Source: Arthrobacter sp. ERGS1:01 (lineage in GTDB: Bacteria; Actinomycetota; Actinomycetes; Actinomycetales; Micrococcaceae). Taken from it: 64,000 nucleotides of DNA. Below, piece by piece: positions 8,782-18,008 of the stretch. Where the stretch lies: contig NZ_CP012479.1 of assembly GCF_001281315.1 (NCBI RefSeq), forward strand, positions 1 to 64,000, in the 5' to 3' direction. The notes below the pieces were generated by a model. It was not told where the DNA came from. It worked only from the letters and a program-made list of their open reading frames with translations, and ran no database searches. The translations under genes were made by a program, and so were the position numbers. How positions within the stretch are numbered: the stretch's first letter is position 1; each line of letters begins with the position of its first letter.

Positions 8782-10242
8782 TCAGTTGGCGGGCGGTGTC
8801 GTGGTGGCGATGGTGATGGACTTCAGCTGGGTGTATTCGTTGAGAGTTTCAAAGCAGAACTCTCTTCCGATCCCGCTATCTTTGAAGCCACCGAAGGGGA
8901 CGCCGCCGGAGAGGTTAAAGTATTGGTTAATCCAGACGCTTCCGGTTTCGAGACGATCTGCAGTGTCCATGGCGTTCTTCAGATTCGACGTGTAGATCCC
9001 GGAGGCCAGACCGTAAGGGGTGTCGTTGGCTTCGGCAATCATGGTCTCGTAGTCGTTCCATTTGATGACGCACAGGACTGGGCCGAAGATCTCCTGCTGT
9101 GCGACGTCCATCGAGTTCTCGACCTCGAGGATCGTGGGCTCGATGAAATTCCCGTTTTCGTATCCGGGGACGTAGGTACGATGACCGCCGGTGACCAGGC
9201 GGGCACCTTCAGCGATTCCGGAGGCGATCATCGACATGACCTTGTCGGCGTGCTGTTGATGGATCATCCCGCTGAGATCGGTCTCCTCGTCAAGAGGCGG
9301 GCCAATCCGGAGGGAATTGAAGCGAACCACGAGTTTTTGCATGAACTCGTCGTAGATGTCCTCGTGGAGGAAGAGACGGGTCCCGGCAAGACAGGACTGG
9401 CCGTTGCACATGAGAACTCCGAAGGACGCGTTCGCCACGACGGCGTCGAGGTCATCGATGTCGGGGAAGACGATGTTCGGACTCTTGCCTCCGAGCTCCA
9501 GGATCGAGGAGACGAGTCGGGAAGATCCGGCCCCGGCGACGATCCTGCCGACTTCGGTGCTACCGGTGAACGCCAGCTTCCTGACCTTCGGGTGTGCAAG
9601 TAGAGCTGAACCTACTTCCTCGCCGAAGCCGGGAACCACGTTCAGAACCCCTGGCGGGAAGATATCGGCGGCCAGGCGCGCCAGTTCCATCACCGAAACG
9701 CAGGCGTTGCGGTCCGGCTTCAAGACCACCGTGTTGCCAACAGCCAGCGCCGGTGCGATCTTGAAGGCCGTCATCACCGCGGGGTCGTTCCACGGGATGA
9801 TCTGACCGCACACACCCAGCGGCACGCGCTTGGCCACGAGATATCCGGACGCGAGCTGGCGCCCGAAACCTTCGTGTGCCAGGACCACTGACGCGAAGTA
9901 GCGTAGTTGAACCACGGTTGCTACGTAGTCCTCACGCATTTCGCGGATATGCCGCCCCGTGTCCAGGGCCTCCAACCTCGCCAACTCCTCCGAATGCTCC
10001 TCGATGACCGCGGCAAACTTCATAAGCAGTTCCGCACGCCGCTCCGCAGGCAACGCAGCCCAGGCCGGAAATGCCCGATCCGCAGCCTCGACCGCCTCAT
10101 CGACTTCCTTCTGGCCCGAACGCATCACCCGGCCCAACAACACCCCCGAAGCGGCCTCTCGCGCCTCGAACCATTCCGCCCCCAACGAACGGAATGAACC
10201 ATCGATAAACGCCCCGTATTCACGGACATCACGATCCACCAT
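8782..10242 (-). CDS. NAD(P)-dependent aldehyde dehydrogenase
   Basis: A 486-aa enzyme that oxidises an aldehyde to its acid. The general-base Glu249 (LELGGKSP) and nucleophile Cys284 (GQSCLAGTR) are present, with the oxyanion Asn152 in PWNDP (usually PWNFP). The coenzyme motif usually written KPxE reads K175-P-D-R, so the Glu that binds the NAD ribose is absent; this suggests NADP use but is inference. ATG 10242 follows AGGAGG at 7 bases. A perfect 20-bp palindrome (10275-10294) sits in its promoter, and a near copy stands in front of the two SDR genes and tetR (12.6 kb), which groups them as one regulon for oxidising an unknown alcohol or aldehyde. Confidence 0.9.
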   Translation of the reverse strand: MVDRDVREYGAFIDGSFRSLGAEWFEAREAASGVLLGRVMRSGQKEVDEAVEAADRAFPAWAALPAERRAELLMKFAAVIEEHSEELARLEALDTGRHIREMREDYVATVVQLRYFASVVLAHEGFGRQLASGYLVAKRVPLGVCGQIIPWNDPAVMTAFKIAPALAVGNTVVLKPDRNACVSVMELARLAADIFPPGVLNVVPGFGEEVGSALLAHPKVRKLAFTGSTEVGRIVAGAGSSRLVSSILELGGKSPNIVFPDIDDLDAVVANASFGVLMCNGQSCLAGTRLFLHEDIYDEFMQKLVVRFNSLRIGPPLDEETDLSGMIHQQHADKVMSMIASGIAEGARLVTGGHRTYVPGYENGNFIEPTILEVENSMDVAQQEIFGPVLCVIKWNDYETMIAEANDTPYGLASGIYTSNLKNAMDTADRLETGSVWINQYFNLSGGVPFGGFKDSGIGREFCFETLNEYTQLKSITIATTTPPAN

Positions 10243-10274
10243 GACAACCTCCTGTTTGAAATCAATATTACTAC

Positions 10275-10294
10275 TGTACGATACGTATCGTACA
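10275..10294. promoter_or_regulatory. Perfect 20-bp palindromic operator, promoter of aldehyde dehydrogenase
   Basis: TGTACGATACGTATCGTACA is a perfect palindrome 33 bases upstream of the start codon. On the minus strand it lies between TTGCAA and a TACAGT-like -10, where a bound repressor would block the polymerase. It is closely matched at 12612-12631 next to a tetR gene; that TetR protein is the likely binder. Confidence 0.75.
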
Positions 10295-10299
10295 TATTG

Positions 10300-10950
10300 C
10301 AAATTGTCAGGCTTCCCCCACGTGCGCCGTTCGCTGCGGGGTGGGGGGCGTAAGGTGGATCGTTCGACCATGTTGAGGGAGATGGTTCCGGGGATGGGTT
10401 AGTCTCGACGCTGCGGCGTCACGGACTGGTCTCTGGACCTGGGGAGTCGTGGCGTGTCCGAGGGGGATCATCACGAGGCCGTCCTTGAATGCGTCTGCTC
10501 TACATCGCCGGAACCGAGCCGCAATGTCGTCGACGGTGGAACTGCTGAGGGTAGGGAGACTGAGGGCTGTGAAAGTGGTTGCCGTCTCGGATGTCTCCGG
10601 AGTGAGCCAGGTGGCGGGTTCGCTGAGGGTCTGGGTTCCAGTTGAGTTTCGGGTGGTCCATGCCACCGGTGAGGTGGCCCTTTGGAGTATCTTGAACACG
10701 ATCGACGTGAGCCGTCTGAGGACTTGTTGTCGGTGTGTGCGTTGGGAGCTTTGCTGATCCAGACCACAGCATCCATGCGAGGCCTCCTTGAACATTGCCC
10801 TTCTTGTGTGGTTGAAGACGGTCTTCGGTACCAGAATTTCCGGGAGCCAGGGAATCGTGAGGATGACAGGCTTGGGCCCATGAGTGACGACCATTCATTG
10901 AGGTTCAGCTGGTTGCCTTTGGGTTCAATGAAATCGCCTCGAGCGCCAAC
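10300..10950. other. Intergenic region with no recognisable gene
   Basis: About 650 bases between the aldehyde dehydrogenase promoter and the SDR terminator. Frames are open on both strands, but none gives a family I recognise and none has a convincing ribosome binding site. It could be a worn-down gene. Confidence 0.4.
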
Positions 10951-11013
10951 GAAGATGCCTGCGCCGCACCCTTGAACTCCACTGGAATTCAAGGGTGCGG
11001 CGCAGGCATCTTC
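10951..11013 (-). terminator. Strong 26-bp perfect hairpin after the SDR operon
   Basis: The arms 10951-10976 and 10988-11013 are perfectly complementary over 26 bases (GAAGATGCCTGCGCCGC...), with an 11-base loop that can itself pair partly. It starts 14 bases past the stop of the SDR gene ending at 11028. There is no U tract, as is common in high-GC actinobacteria. Confidence 0.8.
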
Positions 11014-11027
11014 CGGTATCGAAGAGA

Positions 11028-11765
11028 TCAGCTGAGCATCGTCAGGATCTCGTCGTAGTTTCCGTTGATTTCGGCGTTGCGAAGGGGAGCGGCCGCCTCG
11101 ACGACGATCTCCTTCGCCTCCGGGTTTGCCTTGAGCAGGGAGATCACTTCGGCGACGAAGGCGTCGATCGGCATCGCAGATTCCGAGTTCTCCTGGCCCA
11201 TCATGGTAGTACGCACTCCCGGCGGAGCGATCTCGATGCACTGGATGGAAGTGTCCGCGAGCTGAACCCGCATGCTCTCGGTGAACATGTGGATTGCGGC
11301 CTTGGAAGCGTTGTAGGTGGGAGTAATTGGAAGGGGTACAAACGCCAACGCGGAAGAGATCGTGAGGATGGCCGCGGAGTCTTTTGTGCTCAAGAAGGGG
11401 ATGAACTGCGCAACCAGCCTGATCGTCCCGAGGATGTTCGTCGTCACGGTCCGCTCCGCAACCTGGAGGAAGTCCGGAGTCTTCAGGTTCTCCGGTTCCA
11501 TGATGCCGGACATCGTGATGAGCACGTTGAGATCCGGGTGCGACGCAGTCACTTCCTCGTACGCATGGCGGATCGAGTCCTTGTCGTCGACGTTGATCCC
11601 AACGGTTCCGATGGTGGGGTGGCTGTTCCTGATCTCCTCCAGGCGCTCGAGGCGGCGTCCGCCGACGATGACCTTGTTCCCCTCGTCGGTGAGACGGAGG
11701 GCGACCTCGAGGCCAATTCCGGACGTTCCGCCGGCAATGAAAATGGTGTTCTTTGAGATCTTCAA
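11028..11765 (-). CDS. Short-chain dehydrogenase/reductase, DltE-like
   Basis: A 245-aa classical SDR. The cofactor motif AGGTSGIG lies at residues 11-18, Ser137/138 (TISSALA) and the catalytic pair Tyr151-x3-Lys155 (YNASK) follow. The RR just after beta-strand 2 (VGGRRLERL) suggests NADP(H). The start is TTG 11765, behind AAGGAA; no ATG fits, and the upstream frame runs into the next gene. It follows the second SDR (11810-12559) with a 44-base gap, in one operon under the palindrome at 12612. Reaction: oxidation or reduction of an alcohol/ketone pair; the substrate is not visible. Confidence 0.87.
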   Translation of the reverse strand: MKISKNTIFIAGGTSGIGLEVALRLTDEGNKVIVGGRRLERLEEIRNSHPTIGTVGINVDDKDSIRHAYEEVTASHPDLNVLITMSGIMEPENLKTPDFLQVAERTVTTNILGTIRLVAQFIPFLSTKDSAAILTISSALAFVPLPITPTYNASKAAIHMFTESMRVQLADTSIQCIEIAPPGVRTTMMGQENSESAMPIDAFVAEVISLLKANPEAKEIVVEAAAPLRNAEINGNYDEILTMLS

Positions 11766-11809
11766 CTTAGGTTCCTTTGTGTAGTGAGATGAAAGCTGAT
11801 GGTGGGTGG

Positions 11810-12559
11810 CTAGTGAAGGCCGCCGCCGACGATGAGGGTCTCCCCGGTGAGCCATGAGGAGTCCTCGGAGATCAGGAAGCAGGCGGCTCCGGAGATGTCG
11901 TCGGGGACTCCAATCCGTCGAAGCGGAGTACGCTCCTTGATCTCGCTCTTGAAGGATTCCGAGGAGAACTCGCTTTGGCGCATCCCGGGGGTCTCGGTGA
12001 GTCCGGGATTGATTGAATTGACTCGCACCCCGCGAGGGCCCAGTTCGTTGGCGAGTGTACGGGTGATGGCGTCGACCGCGCCTTTGCTGGCGTTGTACTC
12101 GACGGATCCCGCCGGGGTGAACGACGAGACGCTGGAGCCGATGTTGACGATGCTCGCACCGGACTTCGGGAATAAGGGGAGGGCTTCCCTGATGGCGTAT
12201 GTTAGCCCGAAGACGTTGACCGAGAAGTGACGGGAGAACGATGCGGATGAGACTTTTTCGAGGGGAGCGGTGGCGAAGACGCCGGCGGAGTTGACCAGCG
12301 CATCGATCGACGAGGCATGATTGCGGATCTCCTCAAATAGCGCCATCACCCCTTCCTCGCTGGAAAGGTCCGCTTGGAATGCCGCTGCATTGCGTCCGGT
12401 GTTCCGGAGCTCGGACAGGGTCCTGTCTGAGGCCTCGCGATCCGAAACATACGCGATCAGGACATCGGCCCCGTGTGCTGCTGCCTTCAGTGCGATCGCC
12501 TGGCCAATGCCCTTGGTGCCTCCGGTGACGAGGATGGTCTTCCCGGATAGATCGATCAT
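11810..12559 (-). CDS. Short-chain dehydrogenase/reductase, FabG/glucose-1-dehydrogenase-like
   Basis: A 249-aa SDR with TGGTKGIG at residues 12-19, the NSAG motif at 90-93, Ser142/143, Tyr155-x3-Lys159 and the PG motif at 185-186. The C-terminus LTGETLIVGGG is typical of FabG-like oxidoreductases. ATG 12559 follows AAGGAGA. It is the first gene of a two-SDR operon, divergent from tetR at 12732. Together with the aldehyde dehydrogenase carrying a near-identical operator, it fits a pathway that converts an alcohol to an acid, but the substrate is inferred to be unknown. Confidence 0.88.
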   Translation of the reverse strand: MIDLSGKTILVTGGTKGIGQAIALKAAAHGADVLIAYVSDREASDRTLSELRNTGRNAAAFQADLSSEEGVMALFEEIRNHASSIDALVNSAGVFATAPLEKVSSASFSRHFSVNVFGLTYAIREALPLFPKSGASIVNIGSSVSSFTPAGSVEYNASKGAVDAITRTLANELGPRGVRVNSINPGLTETPGMRQSEFSSESFKSEIKERTPLRRIGVPDDISGAACFLISEDSSWLTGETLIVGGGLH

Positions 12560-12611
12560 GGCCTTCTCCTTAGCTTCTGCGGGATTATTGTGAACCCATT
12601 TAGAACTCTAG

Positions 12612-12631
12612 TGTACAGTACGTATCGTACA
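12612..12631. promoter_or_regulatory. Operator between SDR operon and tetR, near copy of the site at 10275
   Basis: TGTACAGTACGTATCGTACA differs from the perfect palindrome at 10275 at two bases in one half. It lies in the 172-base gap between divergent genes, 52 bases from the SDR start and 100 from the tetR start, as expected for an autoregulated TetR repressor. Confidence 0.75.
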
Positions 12632-12731
12632 TATTACAGTTTCTGTGACCCTCCCGGTAGGTCAGGCCATGGAATCAGCGATAAGTTGATTCGGAGACCT
12701 GAAGGGGTTTCCGTGAGATCTAGGAGGGTTC

Positions 12732-13358
12732 ATGGGGCATCAGACCCCTGCTGACGTCGAGGCCGAAGTGGCGACACCACCGCGTGGAGCGCGGAGCGAA
12801 GCGGTTCATCAAAAGGCGCTGCAGGCGGCGGCGGTTCTCCTGAAGGCCGGGGGATTGAAGGCTGCGACGGTTGATGCTGTCGCGGCGGCCTCCGGGGTCA
12901 GCAAGGTGACTCTCTACCGGCATTGGCCCTCCCGCCAAGCGATCGCTGCGGAAGCCTTCGGGATGCTGATGGGGAAGTACCTGGTCATCCCGGATGCGGG
13001 TGATCCGCCCGCGGACCTGAGTGCCTATCTCGCCGACATCGGCCGCTTCTATCGGGGTCCCCTGGGGTCGGTCTTCGCTGAGCTCGTCGGTGCGTGTGCC
13101 AATGATTCGACCACTGCGGCGTATTTTCGGACTTTCTTCCTCGATGAGCGCCGCCGGGGGTTCGCCTCGCTTGTTGAGCGGTGCATCGAGTCCGGGTATT
13201 TCCGGGCGGACATCGATCTCGACGAGGCGATCGACCTGTTCTTTGGCCCGCTGGTCTTTAGGTTGCTTGTCGGGCACGCAAAGATCGACGACGATTCGGT
13301 GCGATCGATCATCGATCACGGAGTCCGAGGCCTGCGCGCCAATCCGCTCTCCACTTAG
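12732..13358 (+). CDS. TetR/AcrR-family transcriptional repressor
   Basis: A 208-aa regulator. The helix-turn-helix occupies residues about 25-70 (ALQAAAVLLKAGGLKAATVDAV, then ASGVSKVTLYRHW). The C-terminal domain resembles the TetR_C_11-type ligand domain with FRTFFLDERRRGF. ATG 12732 is preceded by AGGAGGG. It is divergent from the SDR operon, and the palindrome in the gap recurs before the aldehyde dehydrogenase, so it probably represses all three enzymes until their substrate or product binds. Confidence 0.9.
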   Translation: MGHQTPADVEAEVATPPRGARSEAVHQKALQAAAVLLKAGGLKAATVDAVAAASGVSKVTLYRHWPSRQAIAAEAFGMLMGKYLVIPDAGDPPADLSAYLADIGRFYRGPLGSVFAELVGACANDSTTAAYFRTFFLDERRRGFASLVERCIESGYFRADIDLDEAIDLFFGPLVFRLLVGHAKIDDDSVRSIIDHGVRGLRANPLST

Positions 13359-13657
13359 GCAGCTGGAGCTGACGGGGGAATCGCTCGGGCGGCGCGTCCA
13401 CTAAAGAGTTCAGGCGGATCCAGGCCGTCGCCGCGGTTGCTGTGGGTGCTTCTTGTCGTATCTCATCGGGAGTCCCAAGGACCACTGAAGGCATGGCGGG
13501 TGGGTGAACGAGACCTCGCCGACGTCGTCGCGCAGCCTAATCCCGGGCGGTCGGTCAGGCACATGGGAGCCTTCAGGGAAAGGGTGCTGTGTCTAGGCCA
13601 CACAGGTCACCGAGGCCCTTGGTGGGTTCCCTGTCGCAACGGGGTTGGAATTCGTGG
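13359..13657. other. Intergenic region between convergent genes
   Basis: About 300 bases between tetR and the amidohydrolase, which converge here. I see no credible gene and no strong hairpin. Confidence 0.4.
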
Positions 13658-15289
13658 CTACTCCTCGCCGGCGAATACCACTGCGCCGTCGACCCATGTC
13701 GATGTGATTGGCACATCGATGAGCTGATCGCCGGAGACCTTGAGTGGGTCATCGGCCCACATCGTCAGGTCGGCGCGGTAGCCCGGCCGGATGCTTCCGG
13801 CATCATTGTCCCCCTGAGCCCTGGCCGCCCACAGGGTGAATCCTTTTAGCGTTTCGGTCGGCGATAGCCGCTGCGCCGGTTCGAAGACATGCGCATCGGG
13901 CTGTCCGGGCGTGCGCCGCAGCCGGGCCCACGCCATACCGATCCGCACGTCGTATTGGGCGACGGGCCAGTCGGAGCCCAGCGCAAGCGGTGCGCCCGAA
14001 GTTAGTATGTCCTTCACCCGCCAGGCGAGGCTGGCCCGGTCCGGTCCCAGCCGACTGGACCAGGAGTCGGAACCGTCGGCATTGCGCCATTGCATGTGCA
14101 GTGGCTGCATGGACGCCGTGATGCCAGCACCGGCCAGCCTGGGGAGGTCTTGGTCGGCGAGGCACTCGAGGTGCTCGATCCGGTGCGGTGCGCTGCGGGT
14201 CGAGGCCACTCCCGCGGCAATGTAGGCGTCGATAGCCACTCCGATGGCCCTGTCTCCGATCGCATGAGTGGCGATTTGGAAGCCCTCGTCGCTGTAGTGC
14301 TTGACTGTGGTCGGGAACTCGCTTGGGTCTGGCCAGAACGAGTACAGGCCCTCGCCGGAGGTATCGGCCTCGTACATCCATCCGGTGCCGGTGTCGATCA
14401 CTCCATCGAGGAACATCTTGATAAGTCCACCGCGCCAGCGACGACCGGAACGGTGCTTGGCCGCGAGGTAGTCGCGGACCGCCTGGGCATCCATCCCGGG
14501 CTTGTGCCCCAGGGCAGCAACCAGCCGTACTGGAAGCCCGGCGTCGGTGCTGTCGATTTCATCGAGAAAGTCCAGTGAGGCGATGTCCCCGTCCATGATC
14601 GATCCGGCCGTGATGCCGCTCTTGGCGAGGTTCATCATGATTTCGCGGGCGCGCCCGATTGCCTGTGCGCGGGTCAGGGCCGGCGCGGCGGCAGCGACCA
14701 GGGCATATGCACTCGCCTCACGAAGCTCACCGGTGGGCAGGCCTTCGTCGGTGACGACGATCTCCGAGGAATCTGGGAATCTCCTGGGCCCGGTGATGTC
14801 TGCTGCCTTCAGTGCTGCCCGGCTTGCCAGAACGGTGTGCAAGTCGAAAAGCTGCAGGAACGTCGGAAGCCCGCGGACGGCGCCCTCAATCAGCTCCGCG
14901 GTGATGGGGCGCCCCTCAAAGACGCCGTAGTCCACGTTCCATCCCCGCACCCAGCCGGACGGTTCGTGGGCCAGCACCCGATCGGCCTCAGCGCGCAGTG
15001 CGGCCAGGAAACCCTCGAGCGTCTTCACACCACCGAAGTCGACTCCGATAGTTGCCTCGACCCCCTCGATGGGGTGGATGTGCGCGTCGATCAGGCCAGG
15101 GGTCACGGTGTGCCCTTGGGCGTCGACGATGGACGTGTCCGATCCCCTGTGTTCCTTGAGCAGTGCCGCATCGCCGGTGGCAACAACCCGACCTCCCGCC
15201 ATGACGATCGTGTCACAGCCAGGCCGCGCCGGGTCGAGGGTATGAACCGAAGCGTTGACGATAATGGTGTCGGCAAACATGTTGGACAT
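13658..15289 (-). CDS. Metal-dependent amidohydrolase, YtcJ/amidohydrolase_3 type
   Basis: A 543-aa TIM-barrel hydrolase. The first metal motif H70-x-H72 (GLIDAHIHP) follows the N-terminal beta-sandwich, with later ligands in IATHAIGDRAI and PHRIEHLE and the barrel-end Asp in LALGSDWPV. The C-terminus (GSIRPGYRADLTMWADDP) closes the sandwich. Family members hydrolyse N-substituted formamides and other amides or imides, mostly in the cytoplasm. It stands last in an operon with a nitrilase-type amidase and an APC permease, so import of an amide or amine followed by stepwise hydrolysis is likely. Confidence 0.88.
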   Translation of the reverse strand: MSNMFADTIIVNASVHTLDPARPGCDTIVMAGGRVVATGDAALLKEHRGSDTSIVDAQGHTVTPGLIDAHIHPIEGVEATIGVDFGGVKTLEGFLAALRAEADRVLAHEPSGWVRGWNVDYGVFEGRPITAELIEGAVRGLPTFLQLFDLHTVLASRAALKAADITGPRRFPDSSEIVVTDEGLPTGELREASAYALVAAAAPALTRAQAIGRAREIMMNLAKSGITAGSIMDGDIASLDFLDEIDSTDAGLPVRLVAALGHKPGMDAQAVRDYLAAKHRSGRRWRGGLIKMFLDGVIDTGTGWMYEADTSGEGLYSFWPDPSEFPTTVKHYSDEGFQIATHAIGDRAIGVAIDAYIAAGVASTRSAPHRIEHLECLADQDLPRLAGAGITASMQPLHMQWRNADGSDSWSSRLGPDRASLAWRVKDILTSGAPLALGSDWPVAQYDVRIGMAWARLRRTPGQPDAHVFEPAQRLSPTETLKGFTLWAARAQGDNDAGSIRPGYRADLTMWADDPLKVSGDQLIDVPITSTWVDGAVVFAGEE

Positions 15290-15388
15290 GGGTGTTCCTT
15301 AGTCGTGGCTGTGAATCTGTGCCGGCCCTCCGGGCCCGGATGAGTTCAGGGGTGGCGACAAGCGTGCGAGCGGCGAGTTTCGTGCCAC

Positions 15389-16318
15389 CTATCCACTGGC
15401 ACGGAGTGGTTCGATAGTCGACTCGTTCGGGCTGGAACTGGAATCCGCGCCGTCGGGGGTCCAGTGTGGAGGGTGGATTCGCGCGCCGCCGAACATCGGG
15501 AACTGGATCGCACCTGCATGACTGGCCAGCAGTTCCCAAGGACGGTTCAGGCCCAGTGTTCCCAGCTCCCGCGCCTGCGTTACCCGGTCCAGATCCAGGA
15601 CGCCGATGAGGACTTCCTCGCCGCTACCGGCGATTTGCATGATCGTCCCGTCCGGGTCGGCGATCACGCTGTTGCCGACGCCTACCGGGTCGGAGGCGTT
15701 GACGTTGACCACGAAAATCTGGTTGGCGAACGCGTTCGCCCGAGACATGACTATTTCCATCTCGCGGTCCCGTGTCGAGGTGAGGGTGGGTTGGATCATG
15801 ACCTCGGCACCCAACCAGGCCAGTTGCCTGGCAACTTCGGGAAAGCTGCCGTCATAGCAAATGGCCAGTCCCACACGGCCGATCCCTTCTATGTCAAAGG
15901 CGACGAATTCCGAGCCCGGTTGCGAGGTCTCATAGGGCGCCCACGGGAAGAGTTTGCGGTAGCGGGCAACAATGTCACCCTCCGGGCTGACAGCGATTGC
16001 CGTGTTGTAGACCAACCCGTCCTCGCCGATCTCGTTAAGGGACCCGGGCACCAGCCAGACGTCCAGTTCCCGCGCCAGAGCGCCGATCCTCTCCGTTAGA
16101 GGACTCGGGATCGGTGCGGCCGAGCGGGCCTCGTAATCGGGGTCAGAGGCCAGTAGCCGGTCCGGGGCAGTGAGAAGCAGCTCGGGTGCGACGATCAGGT
16201 TAACGTGGGGGAAAAGTGAGCGTGCATTCGTTGCCTGCTGCTCAAATTTCTGCCAGGTTGCTTCGAGGTCCTGCGGCACGGGGGCCGTTTGCAGGATGGC
16301 AAGGGTGAGAGTGCGCAT
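15389..16318 (-). CDS. Carbon-nitrogen hydrolase (nitrilase superfamily amidase)
   Basis: A 309-aa hydrolase of amide C-N bonds. The catalytic triad is visible as Glu46 (VAPELLL), Lys122 (YRKLFPW) and Cys154 (LAICYDGSFPE). The usual four-layer alpha-beta-beta-alpha core is of normal length, followed by about 30 extra C-terminal residues rich in Ser and Asp. ATG 16318 starts six bases after the end of the APC permease gene, and the amidohydrolase follows 100 bases downstream, so the three genes form one operon. The substrate is not shown by sequence; aliphatic or aryl-acyl amides are typical for the branch. Confidence 0.9.
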   Translation of the reverse strand: MRTLTLAILQTAPVPQDLEATWQKFEQQATNARSLFPHVNLIVAPELLLTAPDRLLASDPDYEARSAAPIPSPLTERIGALARELDVWLVPGSLNEIGEDGLVYNTAIAVSPEGDIVARYRKLFPWAPYETSQPGSEFVAFDIEGIGRVGLAICYDGSFPEVARQLAWLGAEVMIQPTLTSTRDREMEIVMSRANAFANQIFVVNVNASDPVGVGNSVIADPDGTIMQIAGSGEEVLIGVLDLDRVTQARELGTLGLNRPWELLASHAGAIQFPMFGGARIHPPHWTPDGADSSSSPNESTIEPLRASG

Positions 16319-16324
16319 GGTGGT

Positions 16325-17890
16325 CTATTCGCTTTCAACTTGTTTGATTTCGAGGTTCTCGGTGACCCTCAGCTGCAGCGGCGGGCTGTTCACATCGCCT
16401 TGGGGAAGGCTGTTCTGCCGGAAGAAGCCTGGCAGCGCCGGCCGAATCACCAGGACGACGACGATGCCCAGGACAAGGGCGCCGACGCCGATCCAGAAGA
16501 CCGTTCCGATGCCGAGCCAGGAGGAATTGACGTAGGACGGGCTGAACATGTCAATGGCGCTGATGACGAACGCAGCGGCCATCAGCAGTGCGCCGGCTCC
16601 GGGCAGGATGCCCTTGACGAGCAGAGCCTTGGGCGAGCGGAACTGCTTGCGGAAGTAGATCACGCACGCTACCGCTGTCGCCCCGTAATAGGCGGCGATC
16701 AGGAGCCCGACAGAGAGGATCGCGTCGCCAATAAAGTTTGGGGCGATGAGGGTCAGCCCAATCAAGACGACGATGCTCAAACCTCCACACCAGAGGGTGG
16801 CGACATAGGGGGTCTTCCATACTGGGTGGATTCGGCTCAAGCGTGCCGGGAGCGCCTTGAACACGCTCATGCTCAGCCACATGCGGGGCGTGCTGACAGT
16901 GACAGTCATCATGGCGGCCAAAGCTGAGAGGCCGACGGCCAGTACGATGATCTTCCCGAAGATCGGCCCGGTTGCGCCGGGGCCCAGAGCCGAGAAAACG
17001 TCGCCAACGATGTTCGGTGCCCCGATACCGTTGCTGCCCGATCCGGCGTAGGCGAGAGCGGCGAATGAGGTGGTTCCGTAACAGGCCAACAAGATGATCG
17101 TGGAGAGGACAACGGCGCGGCCAGGTGTGCGGGAGCTGTCGGTCGTTTCCTCGTTCACAGAGATCAGCGCATCCCATCCCCAGTAGATGAACAGGCACAA
17201 CAGCACGCCTTGAGTCAGGCCGCTGAGGTCGCCGAAATTGAAGGGATTCAGCCAGTCCAGGGTGGGAGTTTCGGCGCCGGCGAGGGCTGACCCATTGGCC
17301 GCGTGCACGAAGGCACCCACACAGAAGCCGCCGATCGCTACGAGTTGGAGAGCGATCAGAACGTATTGCAACCAGGCAGCGATCTCGATGCCGCGAACGG
17401 CGACCAGTGTGCTGAGGATGATCAGAGTGCAGCCGATGAGGGAAACGATCAGCGCGTTGTCCGCCAACGACCCCAGTCCGAGGAACTGCAGAAAATAGGT
17501 CGTTGCCACCTGAGCCAAGGCAGCCATGGAGATGAAGCTCGCGATCTGGGTGATCCAGCCACCCAGAAACCACCCGGCCGTGGGCCCGAAGACACGGGAG
17601 GTCCAGACAAAGTTTCCACCGCAATCTGGCATCTCGCTATTGAGGTCGCGGAAGGCGAAGGCAGTCAACAGAATCGGAATGAACCCAAGCACGAACGCGG
17701 CGGGCGTGTGCTGGCCCACGGCCACGACCACGAAACCGAGCGTCACTGCCAGGCTGTAGGCAGGCGCCACCGCAGCCAGGCCCAGGGCCATCGAACGGGC
17801 CAACCCCAATGAATTCCCGCGCAGGCCCTTCGTCTGGGACCCTGGTCTTGGCGTCGCCTTTGATAGCTCCTCGGAATCTTGTCTCGCCAT
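16325..17890 (-). CDS. APC-superfamily amino acid/amine permease
   Basis: A 521-aa transporter with twelve or more predicted helices. The unwound first helix (LGLAAVAPAYSL) and the helix 6 motif (YWGWDALISVNEET) mark the amino acid-polyamine-organocation superfamily. ATG 17890 follows GGGAAGG. It is the first gene of the amide-hydrolysis operon and presumably imports the operon's substrate. Its promoter faces that of the TetR gene at 18009 across a palindrome. Confidence 0.9.
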   Translation of the reverse strand: MARQDSEELSKATPRPGSQTKGLRGNSLGLARSMALGLAAVAPAYSLAVTLGFVVVAVGQHTPAAFVLGFIPILLTAFAFRDLNSEMPDCGGNFVWTSRVFGPTAGWFLGGWITQIASFISMAALAQVATTYFLQFLGLGSLADNALIVSLIGCTLIILSTLVAVRGIEIAAWLQYVLIALQLVAIGGFCVGAFVHAANGSALAGAETPTLDWLNPFNFGDLSGLTQGVLLCLFIYWGWDALISVNEETTDSSRTPGRAVVLSTIILLACYGTTSFAALAYAGSGSNGIGAPNIVGDVFSALGPGATGPIFGKIIVLAVGLSALAAMMTVTVSTPRMWLSMSVFKALPARLSRIHPVWKTPYVATLWCGGLSIVVLIGLTLIAPNFIGDAILSVGLLIAAYYGATAVACVIYFRKQFRSPKALLVKGILPGAGALLMAAAFVISAIDMFSPSYVNSSWLGIGTVFWIGVGALVLGIVVVLVIRPALPGFFRQNSLPQGDVNSPPLQLRVTENLEIKQVESE

Positions 17891-17920
17891 GATATTGAGC
17901 CTTCCCGGCTGATGGAAAAT

Positions 17921-17945
17921 GTTATTTGAATCACATTCAAACAAC
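17921..17945. promoter_or_regulatory. Palindromic operator between the APC operon and tetR
   Basis: TTTGAAT-CAC-ATTCAAA at 17925-17941 is a perfect 7-3-7 inverted repeat, and the flanks GTT and AAC extend it with one mismatch. It lies in the 118-base divergent gap and is the likely binding site of the adjacent TetR protein. Confidence 0.7.
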
Positions 17946-18008
17946 TCGGAGTGTGGTTGTCAAGGGTCAGCGCGAGACCCAAGGGGATGGATGGGGCAGA
18001 ATGGTTCC

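Noticed and set aside
10471..11241. 256-aa minus-strand frame crossing the SDR terminator
   Set aside because: It runs through the strong hairpin and overlaps the SDR in another frame; the SDR has all its motifs, and the longer frame has none.
13437..13727. 96-aa plus-strand frame in the gap after tetR
   Set aside because: No ribosome binding site, overlaps the end of the amidohydrolase, and has no recognisable domain.
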